From: Macrotrachela quadricornifera
Taxonomy: Eukaryota; Rotifera; Eurotatoria; Philodinida; Philodinidae
DNA length: 64,000 nt
Assembly (NCBI GenBank): GCA_022393335.1
Contig: JAJEKB010021035.1
Span: forward strand, 1,286,348 to 1,350,347
Direction of reading: 5' to 3'
The position numbers and the translations under genes were made by a program. Below the pieces are notes generated by a model. The model saw nothing but the letters and a program-made list of their open reading frames with translations, was not told where the DNA came from and did no database searches. Of this stretch, positions 46,527-58,851 are shown piece after piece. Every line of letters starts with the position of its first letter. Within the stretch, counting starts at the first letter, position 1.

Positions 46527-48719
46527 TCATTTGCTTTGCTTTTCTTGAACCATGGCTACACATTTACGTGCATTTGCAATATTAGAGTGATCACTAGGAA
46601 ATATTTTTAATTTGATTTGAAGTGATTGAGTATAATGTTGTAACGCTTTATCATAATTGTCGATCATATAATATAGATTACCAATATTGTTATGTGTAGC
46701 ACTTAATGCACAATAATCGGGAGAAACATGTTTTTGTCCAATATCTAATGCCATTTTATAATATTCGAGTGCCTTTGCATAACTTTTATCATATTGATAA
46801 ACTACACCTATGTTATTTAAACATTTAATTACTTTAGAATGATTTTCACCGTATGTTTTCTTCAATATAATTAATGCTTTATTATACGATTGAAGTGCTT
46901 GTTGATAATCACCTTTATTTCGATAAACAATTGCTACACTATTAAGACTAGATGCAATTTTTGGATCATCTGATTTAAATATGTCCATTTTAATTCCAAG
47001 TGCATCATTATGCCAATGAAGACTTGAATCATAGTTTCCTTTTGCAGCAACTACAATACCTAATGCATGATAGCAATGAGCTATATCCTCTGGATTTGTT
47101 GGTGATTGATCAAGAAAACGACGATAATATTTCTCTGCTTGATCAATTTTTCCCATATGACGTAGTACATTACCATATGTAAGAATATTCGTTTCTTCTT
47201 GTTCACTATGTTCATTCTTCATTTGATCGATAATAGAACTAGAATAATCATGTTTATCACTGGTAAGTGACATTCGAATAGTCCATAATTCATCATCATC
47301 ATCATAATCAACACTAACAATTTGAAAAATTGTTCCAAATGTAAATAATATTTCTTCTTCTTCAGGAAAATAACTACTTGATGTTATATTAGCAAATGGT
47401 TTGATACCTTTCAATTGAGGATCAGCATCAATTTCAAATAATACACGTTCAAGATCACTTGAATAATGAAGAAATATAAGAGCTTGATCACGACTTGTAC
47501 TAGTAGAAAAATATGAGTTGATTGAAATATATTGATTAATTAAATTTTGTAAAAAATTTATTTCATCTTTTGACATTAATTGACATCGATAGAGATGAAT
47601 AAAAGATAAACAACGTCGTTGTTCCATTTGTTGTTCAATATCACGAATAAAAAAACGAAAAAGAAAAAGTAAATCAGTATTTAAAACACGAAGTGCTTTA
47701 TTCATAAGTCGATAGAGAAAAGCTTCTCTTGTATACCACCATAATGCTCGATCAGATGAATAATATTTTTCAAATTCATTAACTATTGATAATTCAATTT
47801 CATTATCTTTATAATATTCTCGACAAAGTGCAATGAGTTCATCTTTATCAGATAAACTTTCTTTCATCCGAAGAAGACAATCAATTAATAATTGAGAATG
47901 AACAAATTGACCCATAAGTTCACTTGTTGATTGTTCAGTCTTAATATTTGTTGTATCAGCGTTGATTGATAATGGCTCATCAACTCTCTTTGCATTTCGT
48001 TTTGACTGATCTGACCGTATTTGAGAAATAAGTTCTTCCAATAAGACGATTACACCTCTAACCTAAAAATAAGAAATTAAAAACATTGTTATATCCTATG
48101 TGATTAACAGCCGTTTATTGGTTTTGGCTACTTTTTTTCTATCTCAGTACTCATTAGATTGTGTGTATAGATGCACAACATCTGTCCTATATTTGGCGTA
48201 TACACATTTTTAACATGACAGATGCATTATTAAAGAGATAAATGTACGTTTATTATCCTCAGTACCATTAAAAATTGTTTAGTGATTAGGTATAATGTCC
48301 ATTTTTTTAAATAATCTGCCAAGATGCTCAAAAGCTATACTTTCTCTTTTCTACATTAGTATCTATTTGAAAATATTGACCTTTTTAAATTGATTAGCCC
48401 ATGCTTCATGTCTTTTCTTGTCTTTACAATAAACATAAATGGATGACAACTGTCTTAGAGAATGAATTCGAGGCACTAATATTTGTCCGAGTCGACCGCT
48501 AGTAATTAAAACAATACGATCATCTTTTGGCACTAATTTAATATAAGTTTCGCATTTTTCGTCATCTTCGAAGGTTCTTAAAAAATTAATTGATGCTCGA
48601 AGTTGATGTTGTGCATCGACATTTTCTGTTGAATCGTTGACTTCTGCATCGAGCCATATGAGAGAGAACGTTTCAAGATTTTCTAATTCATTCGTAGATG
48701 ATGTATTAACAACTGTCAT
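46527..48719 (-). CDS. ADP-ribosyltransferase with C-terminal TPR array
   Basis: Two exons on the minus strand: 48719-48381 (113 codons) and 48062-46527, joined over a 318-nt intron (donor AAG|GTCAAT, acceptor TTTTTAG); 624 residues. The start is the ATG at 48719 (MTVVNTSSTNELENLETFSL); upstream in-frame GTG is not used. Residues 1-120 form an N-terminal domain (FSLIWLDAEVN, VLITSGRLGQ, SSIYVYCKDKKR) also seen, diverged, in the gene at 28811. The catalytic layout is R-S-E: HLYRCQ (Arg272), SYFSTSTS (~298-302), YFPEEEEILF (Glu347-350). About five TPRs fill 405-618 (YGNVLRHMGKIDQAEKYYRR, LGIVVAAKGNYDSSLHWHND and others), kinesin-light-chain-like, for partner binding. No signal peptide. Target unknown. 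Confidence 0.85.
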
Positions 48720-49290
48720 TTGTGCAGCTTTTGCGACCTTCAATTGCACGTCTACTCGCACTCTTTAGACAAAACACTCGTATTATGATTTATTTTCTTT
48801 TTCATTCTCCATCTTGCTGTATTTGTTCACGATAAAAGACTGGGAAAAAAAAGTGAAATTTTGGCGACGTAGTAGTTCTTTCGTATATAATAATGTTATT
48901 TGTCTCGAATGTTCGTGAATTGCATGCTTATTAACAAATAAAATGACGTAGAAATATAGTTGCAATGGCAGCAAATTTTATGGCGATTGTAATCTTTCGA
49001 AAAGATGCAAATTAAAAAAAAATAAATAGAATGTATTCTTATTTCATATATTTCTCAGGTTGTCATGGGAAGACAAGAATAACTTATGTTTAGTTTTAAA
49101 GACTTTCTAACATGATACTTCTATTAAAACAGTTTGAAGTTGATGATTAATTGTTTCTTCTTATTAAGAAGTAAATTTCATACATAAATTCAAGTGGATT
49201 TAGTTATATTGCGAATATAGAGTTACATAATGAATTGCCTCTAACCTAAATTTCATAAGACATTTCAAAGAGAAATACTTTTTTGTTATA
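48720..49290. other. 5' flank of the ART-TPR gene
   Basis: Probable 5' UTR and promoter on the minus strand; no other gene recognised. Confidence 0.4.
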
Positions 49291-49732
49291 GAATTGAATG
49301 TAGACGATTTATCCAATGATGAAAAAGTGCTTATGTCTTTTACAGCACTCTATACTATTGCTCACTTATTTGATAGAAAGAAAAATGTGAAAGCTGAGGG
49401 TCACTATACTCAACTAATGGATCGATTGTTCTATGTACAATTATAGTAACAACAACAAGAAAATCGGTAACATATGAATATAATCAGATGGATCAATTGG
49501 TCAACAACGCACAGTTAACATAATCGTACACTTCATTTGTTGCTTCGAACTCGAAAACAACAAATCCTAATGAATATGAATTATGCTCAGGAGGAAGCTT
49601 TGGTTCGAGTTGCTAGTTTATTAATGGCAAGATATCATATTTCTACAATATACTTCAGCAGAATGCCGTGACCTTCCTCAAGAACACTAGCAAAATTGAA
49701 TTTTGAATTGAAATTTGGTACCGAAACAGATG
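49291..49732 (+). pseudogene. Decayed gene, family unknown, 5' of hAT insertion
   Basis: After an acceptor-like TTTTTTGTTATAG, 49291-49447 is open and protein-like (LNVDDLSNDEKVLMSFTALY, then HLFDRKKNVKAEGHY). Further on, one frame reads HLLLRTRKQQILMNMNYAQE then LVRVASLLMARYHISTIYFS, a TGA, then TLAKLNFELKFGTETD up to the hAT left end. Beyond the element the same frame resumes VNESRLLRKLQSFWLF to TGA ~51287, so the hAT insertion interrupts a formerly continuous frame. I do not recognise the protein. Confidence 0.45.
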
Positions 49733-51230
49733 CAGGGGCAGCGGAGCCATGAGGCTTGGAGAGGCTCAAGCCTCCCCTAAAAAGTGAAAGGGGAGGCTTG
49801 AGGAGGCCCAATATTTGAAAAAATTTTAGGATCCTATTCTAAATTAAATTGTATGTTCTAAATACTATCAACAAAGTTTAGTTTTTATGTATCTTTACAT
49901 GCACAAATGCTAAAACCATGATTTTTTTTAATACGTTGCCGGCGTTCTCTACAACAACTGCATCAAAAAATTCGATTGACTTCTACTGATGCATTTTTAG
50001 AAAATTGAAAAAAGATATATAAAAGGTTTCTATTTTTTCATTATATTAAAAATAAGAAACATCTTAGAAATAAAATTTATTTGTCATTTATTTACACACA
50101 GAAAAATGATAAAAATTTGATTGGTTTGAAAGATGTGCCGTTAAATTTTTTATAATATTCAGAAAAAAGGTGTCTTTAGACTATTGTAAGCAATTTTGAA
50201 AGGGCAAAATGCGAAGATATCAGATATACTGTTATTTGTCACTAACACAGTTGACTAACAGCGTCACAAATGGCAGGCTGATTATCAAAAGTATGTCTTT
50301 TTATACAAAAAATTCACTACGAAATACAGTGATACCATCAAAGTGATCGATTTCGTGTTCAAAAATCGTCTTAAAGAATGAATAGTGAACAGTTAGGCGA
50401 TTAGTTGTTTAAATAGAGAAGCGAACTCAACTCAAAAGAGTAAAAAATTATAGAGTCTCATACATCTTATAGCCCTCATAAAAATCGATTAGAACAAGTC
50501 AAGAGAACACTTTGTTTTTTTTTAAAAACTTCAAGTTCTATGATTTGTTTGAGCGAAAATAAATGAGAAATATATATATTAAAAATCTTTTTGTTCTTTT
50601 CAATCCAGCGAAAAGTAGCAACATTTTATGCATCTTTTCTTTCAGTTTTATAAAAACTCATCAGAACAGGCTAACAGGATTTTGTGGTGTAATTATTCTA
50701 GAGAATTCAACAATAGTTGCTAGTATTTATTTTTTGGAATTGTTCTTTGAATTTTGGTCTTCATTTTATCATCAATTGAAAATAAGTAACACAAACACGA
50801 CTGTCTGACTGAGAGTGACGGCAGCAAAGTTTCGGACGAACACTAACTGAAGATCAAGTCTTAATCTTCCAAATCATGAGTTTTTTGGTATGGTTAGATT
50901 TTGTCGTATTCTATCACATAGATAAATTCTATGGTTTAAAAAAATTCAATAAATCCAAAAAAATGAATTCCGTGACACTCTCAAATTCAGGATTGTATCA
51001 ATTGAAAAAAATTTCGAGATTATATGATCTGTTTGTACAGAGATATATACAAAATCGACTATATTCAAAATATGCTGGAACACTCGGTATCCCTTTAATA
51101 AAAGTTAGAGTTAGAAAACTAGAAACTTCCTCTCTTCTTCTATATCACCTTTCACCTTTCTATTCCCTCCTCCGTTATGGTCTGCGAAGTTTTGAGCCTC
51201 CCCTAGAGTAAAATTGTTCCGCCGCCCTCG
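49733..51230. mobile_element. Non-autonomous hAT-type element with 8-bp target duplication
   Basis: Ends CAGGGGCAGCGGAGCC and (right, reverse complement) CGAGGGCGGCGGAACA are flanked by the identical octamer AACAGATG (49725-49732; 51231-51238). Subterminal GAGCCTCCCCTA words occur at both ends in matching inverted arrangement. 1498 bp, no transposase; open frames inside are AT-rich without domains. Ends differ from the hAT at 1656-3043, so this is a separate family. Confidence 0.85.
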
Positions 51231-51238
51231 AACAGATG

Positions 51239-51994
51239 TGAATGAGAGTAGATTATTGAGGAAGCTTCAAAGCTTTTGGTTATTCCTCTTCTGAAATAAG
51301 AACATCAGAACTTGACGAAGGTATACGAGCGATGTAAAACCACTCTTTTTAGTCGTATGTTATAATAGAGATAACCAAAAGACTGAAACTTTCATAATAA
51401 ACTGCTCTCGTTAAGACCTGTTTCTGCTTAGAATTTCAACTTGAAACTCGAATATCTGTTTTTGTGGTCCTTCAGAAGAATACGGCATAGCGTCTAATTA
51501 AAAATACCATCCTTTCCGCATATTCATAGCTTATCAGGTCACATATAATCCATATACTTTCAATTCAAAAGCAATTGAGCAGTTGATGATCTTCCTCATC
51601 AGTTGTTCACTGTTGTTTTTTGTAGTTTAACGATTTTTATGTACAGTTGAATCGGAAGAGGCAAACTTCACACGCAAAATGAGAATCTAACATATCCACA
51701 TACTGTGCAATATACACGCGATAGAAGTGAGAAAAACATATATCACCTCTATGCGTGAAGGACAATAATAAATGAATTGTTTGCTATTCGTTATGTAAGA
51801 TTGAATATGTATTATAAAACAAAGATTAGATGAACGATCTATTCACGTTTACACTCTAGAATGCTTTCAACATCTGTACTAACAGTCATGAGTCTTTATG
51901 TAAAAATTAATTCTTGTAGATTTGGTTAAACAAAAGTCATTTCTTGACTGAAGATTCGTTCAAAAAACAATTCTCTCCTTTTATTGGTCAAAAG
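51239..51994. other. Spacer; start of the tandem segmental duplication
   Basis: From ~51700 the sequence (GATAGAAGTGAGAAAAACAT) is paralogous to ~59846 (TTTAGAAGTGAGAAAAAAAA). Confidence 0.45.
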
Positions 51995-51996
51995 TA

Positions 51997-52251
51997 CTTT
52001 GTACGCGGGCAAGGTTTTCACAATCAGGATATCACCTAACATGCCGGGGGCGATTTTTAAGTTGTAGAGTACCCTTAAGGCTAGCATTCACAGAATCTGA
52101 TTTTTGAATTTTTCTTAATTTGTTTTTTGAAAAACTTTTATCAGAAAAAATCACGTATTTAAGCCCAATCTTAATTCTAGGCTTTGCAATAAAAAAAGGT
52201 ACCATTTCTCTCTTAAGTCAGTATTAACAAAAACCTTGCCCACGTGAACAG
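51997..52251. mobile_element. TA-flanked miniature element (255 bp)
   Basis: Ends CTTTGTACGCGGGCAAGGTT and (right, reverse complement) CTGTTCACGTGGGCAAGGTT are bounded by TA (51995-51996; 52252-52253). Absent from the paralogous position in the downstream duplicate, so it inserted after the duplication. Confidence 0.65.
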
Positions 52252-52253
52252 TA

Positions 52254-55200
52254 CTATCGAAGAAAACCGATTTTTGTGAAACACACGTGAATTATATATC
52301 AGTGCTCAGGACAAGCTACAGAGCTGTGGTCGTTATCTTCAGTATTAGTAGTTTTGTAGTGATTTATAACGACAAAACACTACTCGATGCCAACGCAACG
52401 AGAAAGATAACTTAAAAATCGAGAAGATTGCTCGAAAAACTTGATAATAGGACCTAGGTTTCAGATGATAAACTCATCAAAATCTATTCGTCTTGCAAAA
52501 AGTCATAGATATTCTTATAACTCAATTCATAGTATATCTTAGGAATAGGTTATGTCTGTTTATATTGTGCGAAATTGAAATTGTTTCACAGCATCAGAAT
52601 ACAAAGAAAAAAAAATTACGAAAGGGCACACGTACTTTTGAAGTCTTTTTTTTAAACAATAGACGAGTTATTTATAGATATTAATGAAACATGTTCACTG
52701 CATAGTCAATAAAATATATCAACAGAAACCAGTCATATTTTACTGAATGATGAAGCAAACAAATAAAAGATGATTTAAAAAGTGAATGTATAAATGTTGT
52801 AATAGATGATTCATTGTTCTTTTTTTTTTAATTACTATTCATTTCAAAATAGAAGGTAGATGACTGTGAGTCGAATAACTCAAGAATATAAACAGCTACC
52901 GAAATTGGATTTCCATTATTATGTAACTACCACTGAAGTGCGCAGCAATATGTTAAAATTTATATTTTCAAAAACTTCTAGAGATAGGAGAAGAAGTTTT
53001 AAGCTAAGATTTGAAAAAAATCATCTTGCCAAAAGTAGAAGTTGTGATAGATATTTTATTCTCAACAAGTGTATTTAATGCGTAAAATTTACTTTAAAGT
53101 TAATTCAAATATTTTCTATATTATTATTTCATTTTCTTTTAAATATATATTCTTATTATGCTAATTTAATAATGAATTACAATCATCATTTTGGAAGAAA
53201 AACTAAACTTTTATCATTTTAAATAATTCCTTTATATTTGTTCACCTAATATTTTTTCTCGATAAATTAAATTTAGATTAATCCAGACTAAGCCATTATA
53301 TCTGACGATGATAAGTCATGTAACCATTCTGAGTGCTTTTTCTTTTTCAATTTCGAATCTATTTTTGATGGGCTTATGTCAATCTTATATGTCTAGTTAT
53401 TGTCTCAAAAAGACTAAATAATCTGAAATTGTTGAATTGACTAATGATAAATTGTTCTTTTAGGAATCTTTCGAAAATTTTCACATTAAGATTCATATAA
53501 ACACTTGAGAACTGTATTGTTTGAAGGTACATCAGTTCACATATTCCCATAAAATATTCATGACCTTTGTTGTAAATAAACCAATCTTTTGATTATATCA
53601 AAATCATAGTTCTAAACTATATGTTGAAACGTGAAACTTTTTCCCATAATTATAAATATCATTAAGTATTATGTAGAAGTAAACGTGTCCATATTTAATG
53701 TTCTATTACAGTGTAACGAAAAAGCTTTTAGTATAAAGTAGGGATTCTCATCATGCTCTGTTGTTTTAATTCGAAAATATATCGAAATTTGAAGTACATG
53801 TTAAATAATGTACAGTAACATGCGCAATAAAAACATCCATTAACTACTTCTACCTAGAAAAAACACTTGTAATCAAACAGAATATAAAATATTACTTACG
53901 TCTATAAAATGGATGTTTCTGTATGCAAGTGTACATAAAACAGTTTACACACTTAAACTGCAGTAAAAAAGTACAGATCAACATTGGTAGTTAGTATAAT
54001 CATGAATGTAAGTAAACATTACTGATATTGAATGCCGATGTAAATATCTTCATTGTTATATAGAGATTGTGTGATACACAGACAATTCAAGATAAATAAA
54101 TCTTAGTTTTTCAGAATATTAGATTACTTATAAGCAATCTCTATCGTTTCAATAAACTTCATCCCTTGTATGAAGATTGTTAAAACCTATTTTATGCATG
54201 ATGATGGATAGACTGAGATTTTTTTCTGATTTGTGTTTTACTATGATAAATTTGTTCCCCTCATCTAGTTGATATGTCTTTTTTCTATTGTTTTAAGAGG
54301 GATTCTACCTTTGTCATTACGTATATCTGAATAAAATTTTCTACAGAAAGCCGTACTCTACATGTGAGCTGCATAACAGCCTTGATCTTAGTGAAACCGA
54401 AATTGGAACTAAAAGTATACGGATCCGTAGTTTCCTTTATTCTATTCGTTCACAGATTTTAGTCTTGATTTTACATTTTCTGTAACTTAGTTCTCCGACC
54501 TCGTTTGCTCTCAAATCTTCTAGCTACTATAGTTAGAATTCCGTTTATATTTTTTTTTATTTCGTAGACACATATATCAATACCAACACATTTTTCTTTT
54601 TACGACCCTTTATTTCATAAACGAAAATATGAGTATATAAGAACATGATCAATGATGATGAGTTGTTTAAATGTAAATAGATGGAAAAAATTTAATATGG
54701 TCTACTATTTGATCTCAGATTATACAGAATAGAACCTAACAGAGTGTAAATATTAATATTTCGTTTATTCAAATATTTGCTAGCAAATCAATAATATTTT
54801 ATACATATATTCAAAAAGAGTATAACATTTTGATACTAACTAACTGCTTGATTCTCTTTAATCGTATCTAAATGTTCAAAAGATATGCAAAGATTTGTAT
54901 GAAAATGGTTTCATTGAATGTTTGTGTGTACAAATATTGATTTTAGATCTATTCAAGTATTTTTCTATAAAGCAACTAATATTGAATCAAATTAAATAAA
55001 ATTTTAAATTTACATTTTAAAAAAACCTTAATGTTTCTTGTTATAAGTGACTATGTTTGATTGCTATTAGTGTCTCTTGAATATTCTAAGATTAAGCAAA
55101 AAATTTGTTATTGACAAAATCTGATACATAAAATACGTTGGAGAATAGTGCACTGGAAACTGTTGAGTTTTTTACATGAACTGATCTCACACCCACCCAC

Positions 55201-55365
55201 CCCTCACCCTCAATTTCATAGATAACGATATTTGTTCTTTGAATCCTCAGTCTGTAAATAATAATTTCAAAAAAGTTCATCTTTCTTAATCAATATTCAG
55301 TATTTAAAAAACAAAAAAGAAGATTTAAGTATAAATTTCATGTTTAGCGTACTGTAACTCCATCA
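52254..55365. other. 5' flank of NHL gene 1, paralogous to the flank of gene 2
   Basis: No gene. Segments 52600-52860 and 53695-54060 match 60040-60300 and 60540-60950 in order and orientation, with many substitutions and indels (example ACATAAAACAGTTT in both). Confidence 0.5.
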
Positions 55366-58300
55366 ATGATCAAGGTGAACACTACCAAACTTCAGGCAAT
55401 TCCTTCAGCAACCACTAAAAAGTTTGTATCAAATTATTTTGATAAAAATTTTATCACATGACTTTTGAATTTGAGGAGTTTACCGATTGCAATAATCATA
55501 CCATTGATCATTCTGGCATGCATTGTCGGAGGATGCATCATAGCTGTGATCATTGTTGTACCTATTATTCTAACTAATAGTAATACAACGTCATTATCGA
55601 CAACGACGCCAATATCAATAGCAACAAGTATATTTACACAATAGGATAGTTCTGTATCAAGTATTATGAGCTCAAACGTTAACACTAGATAGAGCACGTA
55701 TAGACTAGAAAAAGCTTGGAAGACTATTTAAAACTCACAAATGACGTTGAAGAGATGGGTCTAGATTAGAGTCTGTTAGGTTGTGCATAGATCTCACCCT
55801 AGCAGTGCTATTCTGAAACAGAAAATTGAATATAAAACTTGATTCCTATATGCTCATCGTCAGTATTTTTTGAGAAATATGCAGGATATGCTTCGAAACA
55901 ACTATCAAGTGTGAATTAAGATTTTTCATTTAGTATCAGGAGTACGACCGGACCCAGACCGAGGTTCGAGATCAGAAAGTTTCATCAACCAAGTTTATGC
56001 TTTTAAAATATTGACAAAACCGATTCGAGTCCTGTCCCCGATCAAAAAATTTTGAATTCGATGGATTCCACTCTGAATATATCTAAAAAAATGATGTGTC
56101 GTTGAACAGTCAATAGTATATAAATCCATAATTCGGTTCAACTCGAACGTTACCGTTGACACATGACATTCTTATACTATCCTCTTTCCGCTCCCTACTA
56201 GAACAGCCTAAACAAACCTTCAAGATCTGCATGTATGTTCTATCCATAATATATTAAATACAAATAAAAAATAAGAAATACATTTTTAATAATAGTGTGT
56301 TTTTACATTTCTCTGATGTCCAAAGTTTTTGGCTGAAATAATGTATCATGATTAGTTTCGCGACATTATGACTTACAATCTTCTTGTTATTAATGATAGG
56401 AAGTGTGCTTCTTGGAAGTTTCCGTTATATTTGTTAATAACGATTTTTAATCAGCGAATAAATATTTCATATGTATAAGTTAAGTTGTTCAATCACAAAA
56501 ATGATATTTCTTGATTTGAATATCTTTTCATAAAACTTGACTAAAGATGTACGCCAGAGAATAATTCAAACCCTGGTACAACTTTAAAAAATTTTGAAAA
56601 CTAAATTTTGTAAGCTTAAAAATCATATTCTTCACTGATAATAGTTTTAGTTAAATGTTATGAAAAAAATCATAAAAAGCTAAAGTATCATTCCTATGTA
56701 CTGGAAAAGTAGACTTCAAAATTTTGATAAATTGCCCTTGAATATGGGTTTCTCATCTTGAAAACTTCGAATTGAATTTTATGAAAAATCAGTAACTGTA
56801 GAAGATAGCACATTTTATGAGTCAACAAAAGTATATTTTTGAGTTTTTAAGGCATATTACCGAAGAGATCTATGGAAAGTCAAGTCCACTTCTAAATAAT
56901 TCAAGTAATTCTTTTTCCCTTTTAAATTCATACTTCTCCTATAAAAACTAAATTGTATTGTTCTCCATATAACAATCCAATACTATTAGTTTTTCTTTTA
57001 CAGCTACTATTCCAACACTAATTTGGCACTCAACAGGCACAACTATAGCTGGTATTACGGGCACGAGTGGTTCAGCTGCTAATCAGCTTTTCAGACCTTT
57101 TGGGCTGCTTGTCGATTCATCTAACTATCTCTTTATTGCTGACTGGAATAACAATCGAATTCAAAAATGGTTAATTGGAGCATCAAATGGTGTGACAGTG
57201 GCTGGTCAAGAGAATGGGACAAGTGGTGTATCTCCAAGTGAATTGAATCTTGCTTCAGGTGTTCTTTTTGATTCCAGTGGTAATATGTATGTGATTGATA
57301 CATGGAATTACAGAATTCAACTTTGGGCAGCAGGTGCAACTTTTGGAACGACCGTTGCTGGCACAGGTATGATTTATTTCTTAAAGTGATCATGCATATA
57401 AAACGAATCCTTTTTAACTCTAAAAACGTAATATCTACTTTTTTTTCTCAATTTTTCTTTTATGATTATTTTTAAATTTTTGCTTTCTTATTCATTTAAT
57501 GAAACAAAAAGTGTACATGAAATCTCAACAAAAGATTGTAAATATTCCTTTTCTCTAATACATAACAGCTTCGACCTCATCATCTCAAATATTGTCGGTT
57601 AATTCTTGTAAAAGTTTTAGTTCGATTTCTAGTGTAAGAGAGAGACTTGATAGATAAAAGTCATAATTTTTCTTTGAAAAAATATGACTAGCAGTATAGG
57701 AGAAAAAAGATATATTAGTATGTGATATATGATGATTATAAGATCATTTGATTATTTACATTGTATCTCGATAAATTAATTTTTTTTTATTGAGATTAAT
57801 AGTAGTGGAGTGTGTATATATCTTTATTGTTGGTAAAAATGTCAATCCGTTTTTTTTGAATTATAACAATGATATATTCGATTATTTCTTGGTAATGAGA
57901 ACACCGAAAATGAATGAGTGGGACGCCATTGGTCGAATGATTTTGTTATCGAATCGATGAGTCGTCGAAAGTCGCTAGAATAGTAATACTTACTATTTAT
58001 TCTTCCATAGTCTATGTGTAATGGACCTTGAAAGAATCAATAGCAAGTGTTACTACTCTAGTAACTTTCGGCAAATCATCTGTTCGGAAACAAAATCTGT
58101 TTTAATAATATTTATTTTATCATTCCTTTTTGCCAGAAATCTCTTCGATATTCATTGATAGTATTTCCAAGATTTCATTTTTGCGCGATTGCTCCTCTCT
58201 TTCTTCACAAAGTAGCATCCTTTGTGAATAATCCAATAGTAATTATAAACAAACATATTCACAGGTACGGCGGGCAGTGCGAACAATGAACTGAATATTC

Positions 58301-58851
58301 CATATGGCATTGCACTCGATACTAGTACAGGAACACTTTATGTCTCAGATTCTGGTAATAGTCGTGTGATGCGTTATCTATCAGGCGCATCATCAGGAAC
58401 AGTAGTTGCTGGTGGAAATGGAGCAGGAACTAATACTTCACAACTGAATTTTGCTACTAGTATTTACTTAGATACATCATCGAACAGTCTTGTGATCTGT
58501 AATTATTTGGCCAATAATATTGTTCGTTGGGTATTAGGTGATAGTAGTTGGACACTTATTGCTGGTGATATTAGTGGAGCAGGTGGTAGTACATCGACAC
58601 TACTCAATCAACCTATAGGTATGACAGTTGATTATATGGGTAATGTGTATGTTGCTGATACAATGAATTTTCGAATACAATTATTTTTGGCTGGTCAATC
58701 AAATGGTACAACAATTGCTGGTGTTAGTGGTGTTTCTGGTACAAATTCAACGCTACTTGGTGGTCCTTTTTCATTGACACTTGACAGTCAACTTAATTTA
58801 TATGTATCAGACACATTTAATGATCGTGTACAAATGTTTGTTCGCCTTTGA
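55366..58851 (+). CDS. Membrane-anchored NHL-repeat beta-propeller protein (copy 1)
   Basis: Four exons: 55366-55421, 55476-55627, 57004-57366, 58265-58851. GT-AG introns, phases join; 1158 nt, 385 residues. Exon 1 is a short cytosolic start (MIKVNTTKLQAIPS). Exon 2 holds one helix (IAIIIPLIILACIVGGCIIA...VVPIIL) and a short Thr/Ser stalk (NTTSLSTTTPISIAT). Exons 3-4 carry about five to six NHL repeats, each with the FGL-x-VD-SS-N-x-L-(F/Y)-IADW-N-N-R-(I/V)-Q pattern (LFIADWNNNRIQKW, MYVIDTWNYRIQLW, LYVSDSGNSRVMRY, VYVADTMNFRIQLF, LYVSDTFNDRVQMF) and TTVAG between blades. This predicts a type II surface protein with an extracellular propeller for binding proteins or glycans. No cysteine-rich or catalytic module. 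Copy 2 starts ~7 kb downstream in the same orientation. Confidence 0.85.
57967..58072. repeat. Inverted repeat in intron 3 of NHL gene 1
   Basis: CGAAAGTCGCTAGAATAGTA and its near inverse (right, reverse complement) CGAAAGTTACTAGAGTAGTA, ~40-bp arms with a short loop. Possible miniature element; target duplication not clear. Confidence 0.45.

Noticed and set aside
57133..57393. His/Gln-rich minus-strand frame
   Set aside because: Antisense shadow of NHL copy 1 exon 3; the same shadow appears at copy 2.
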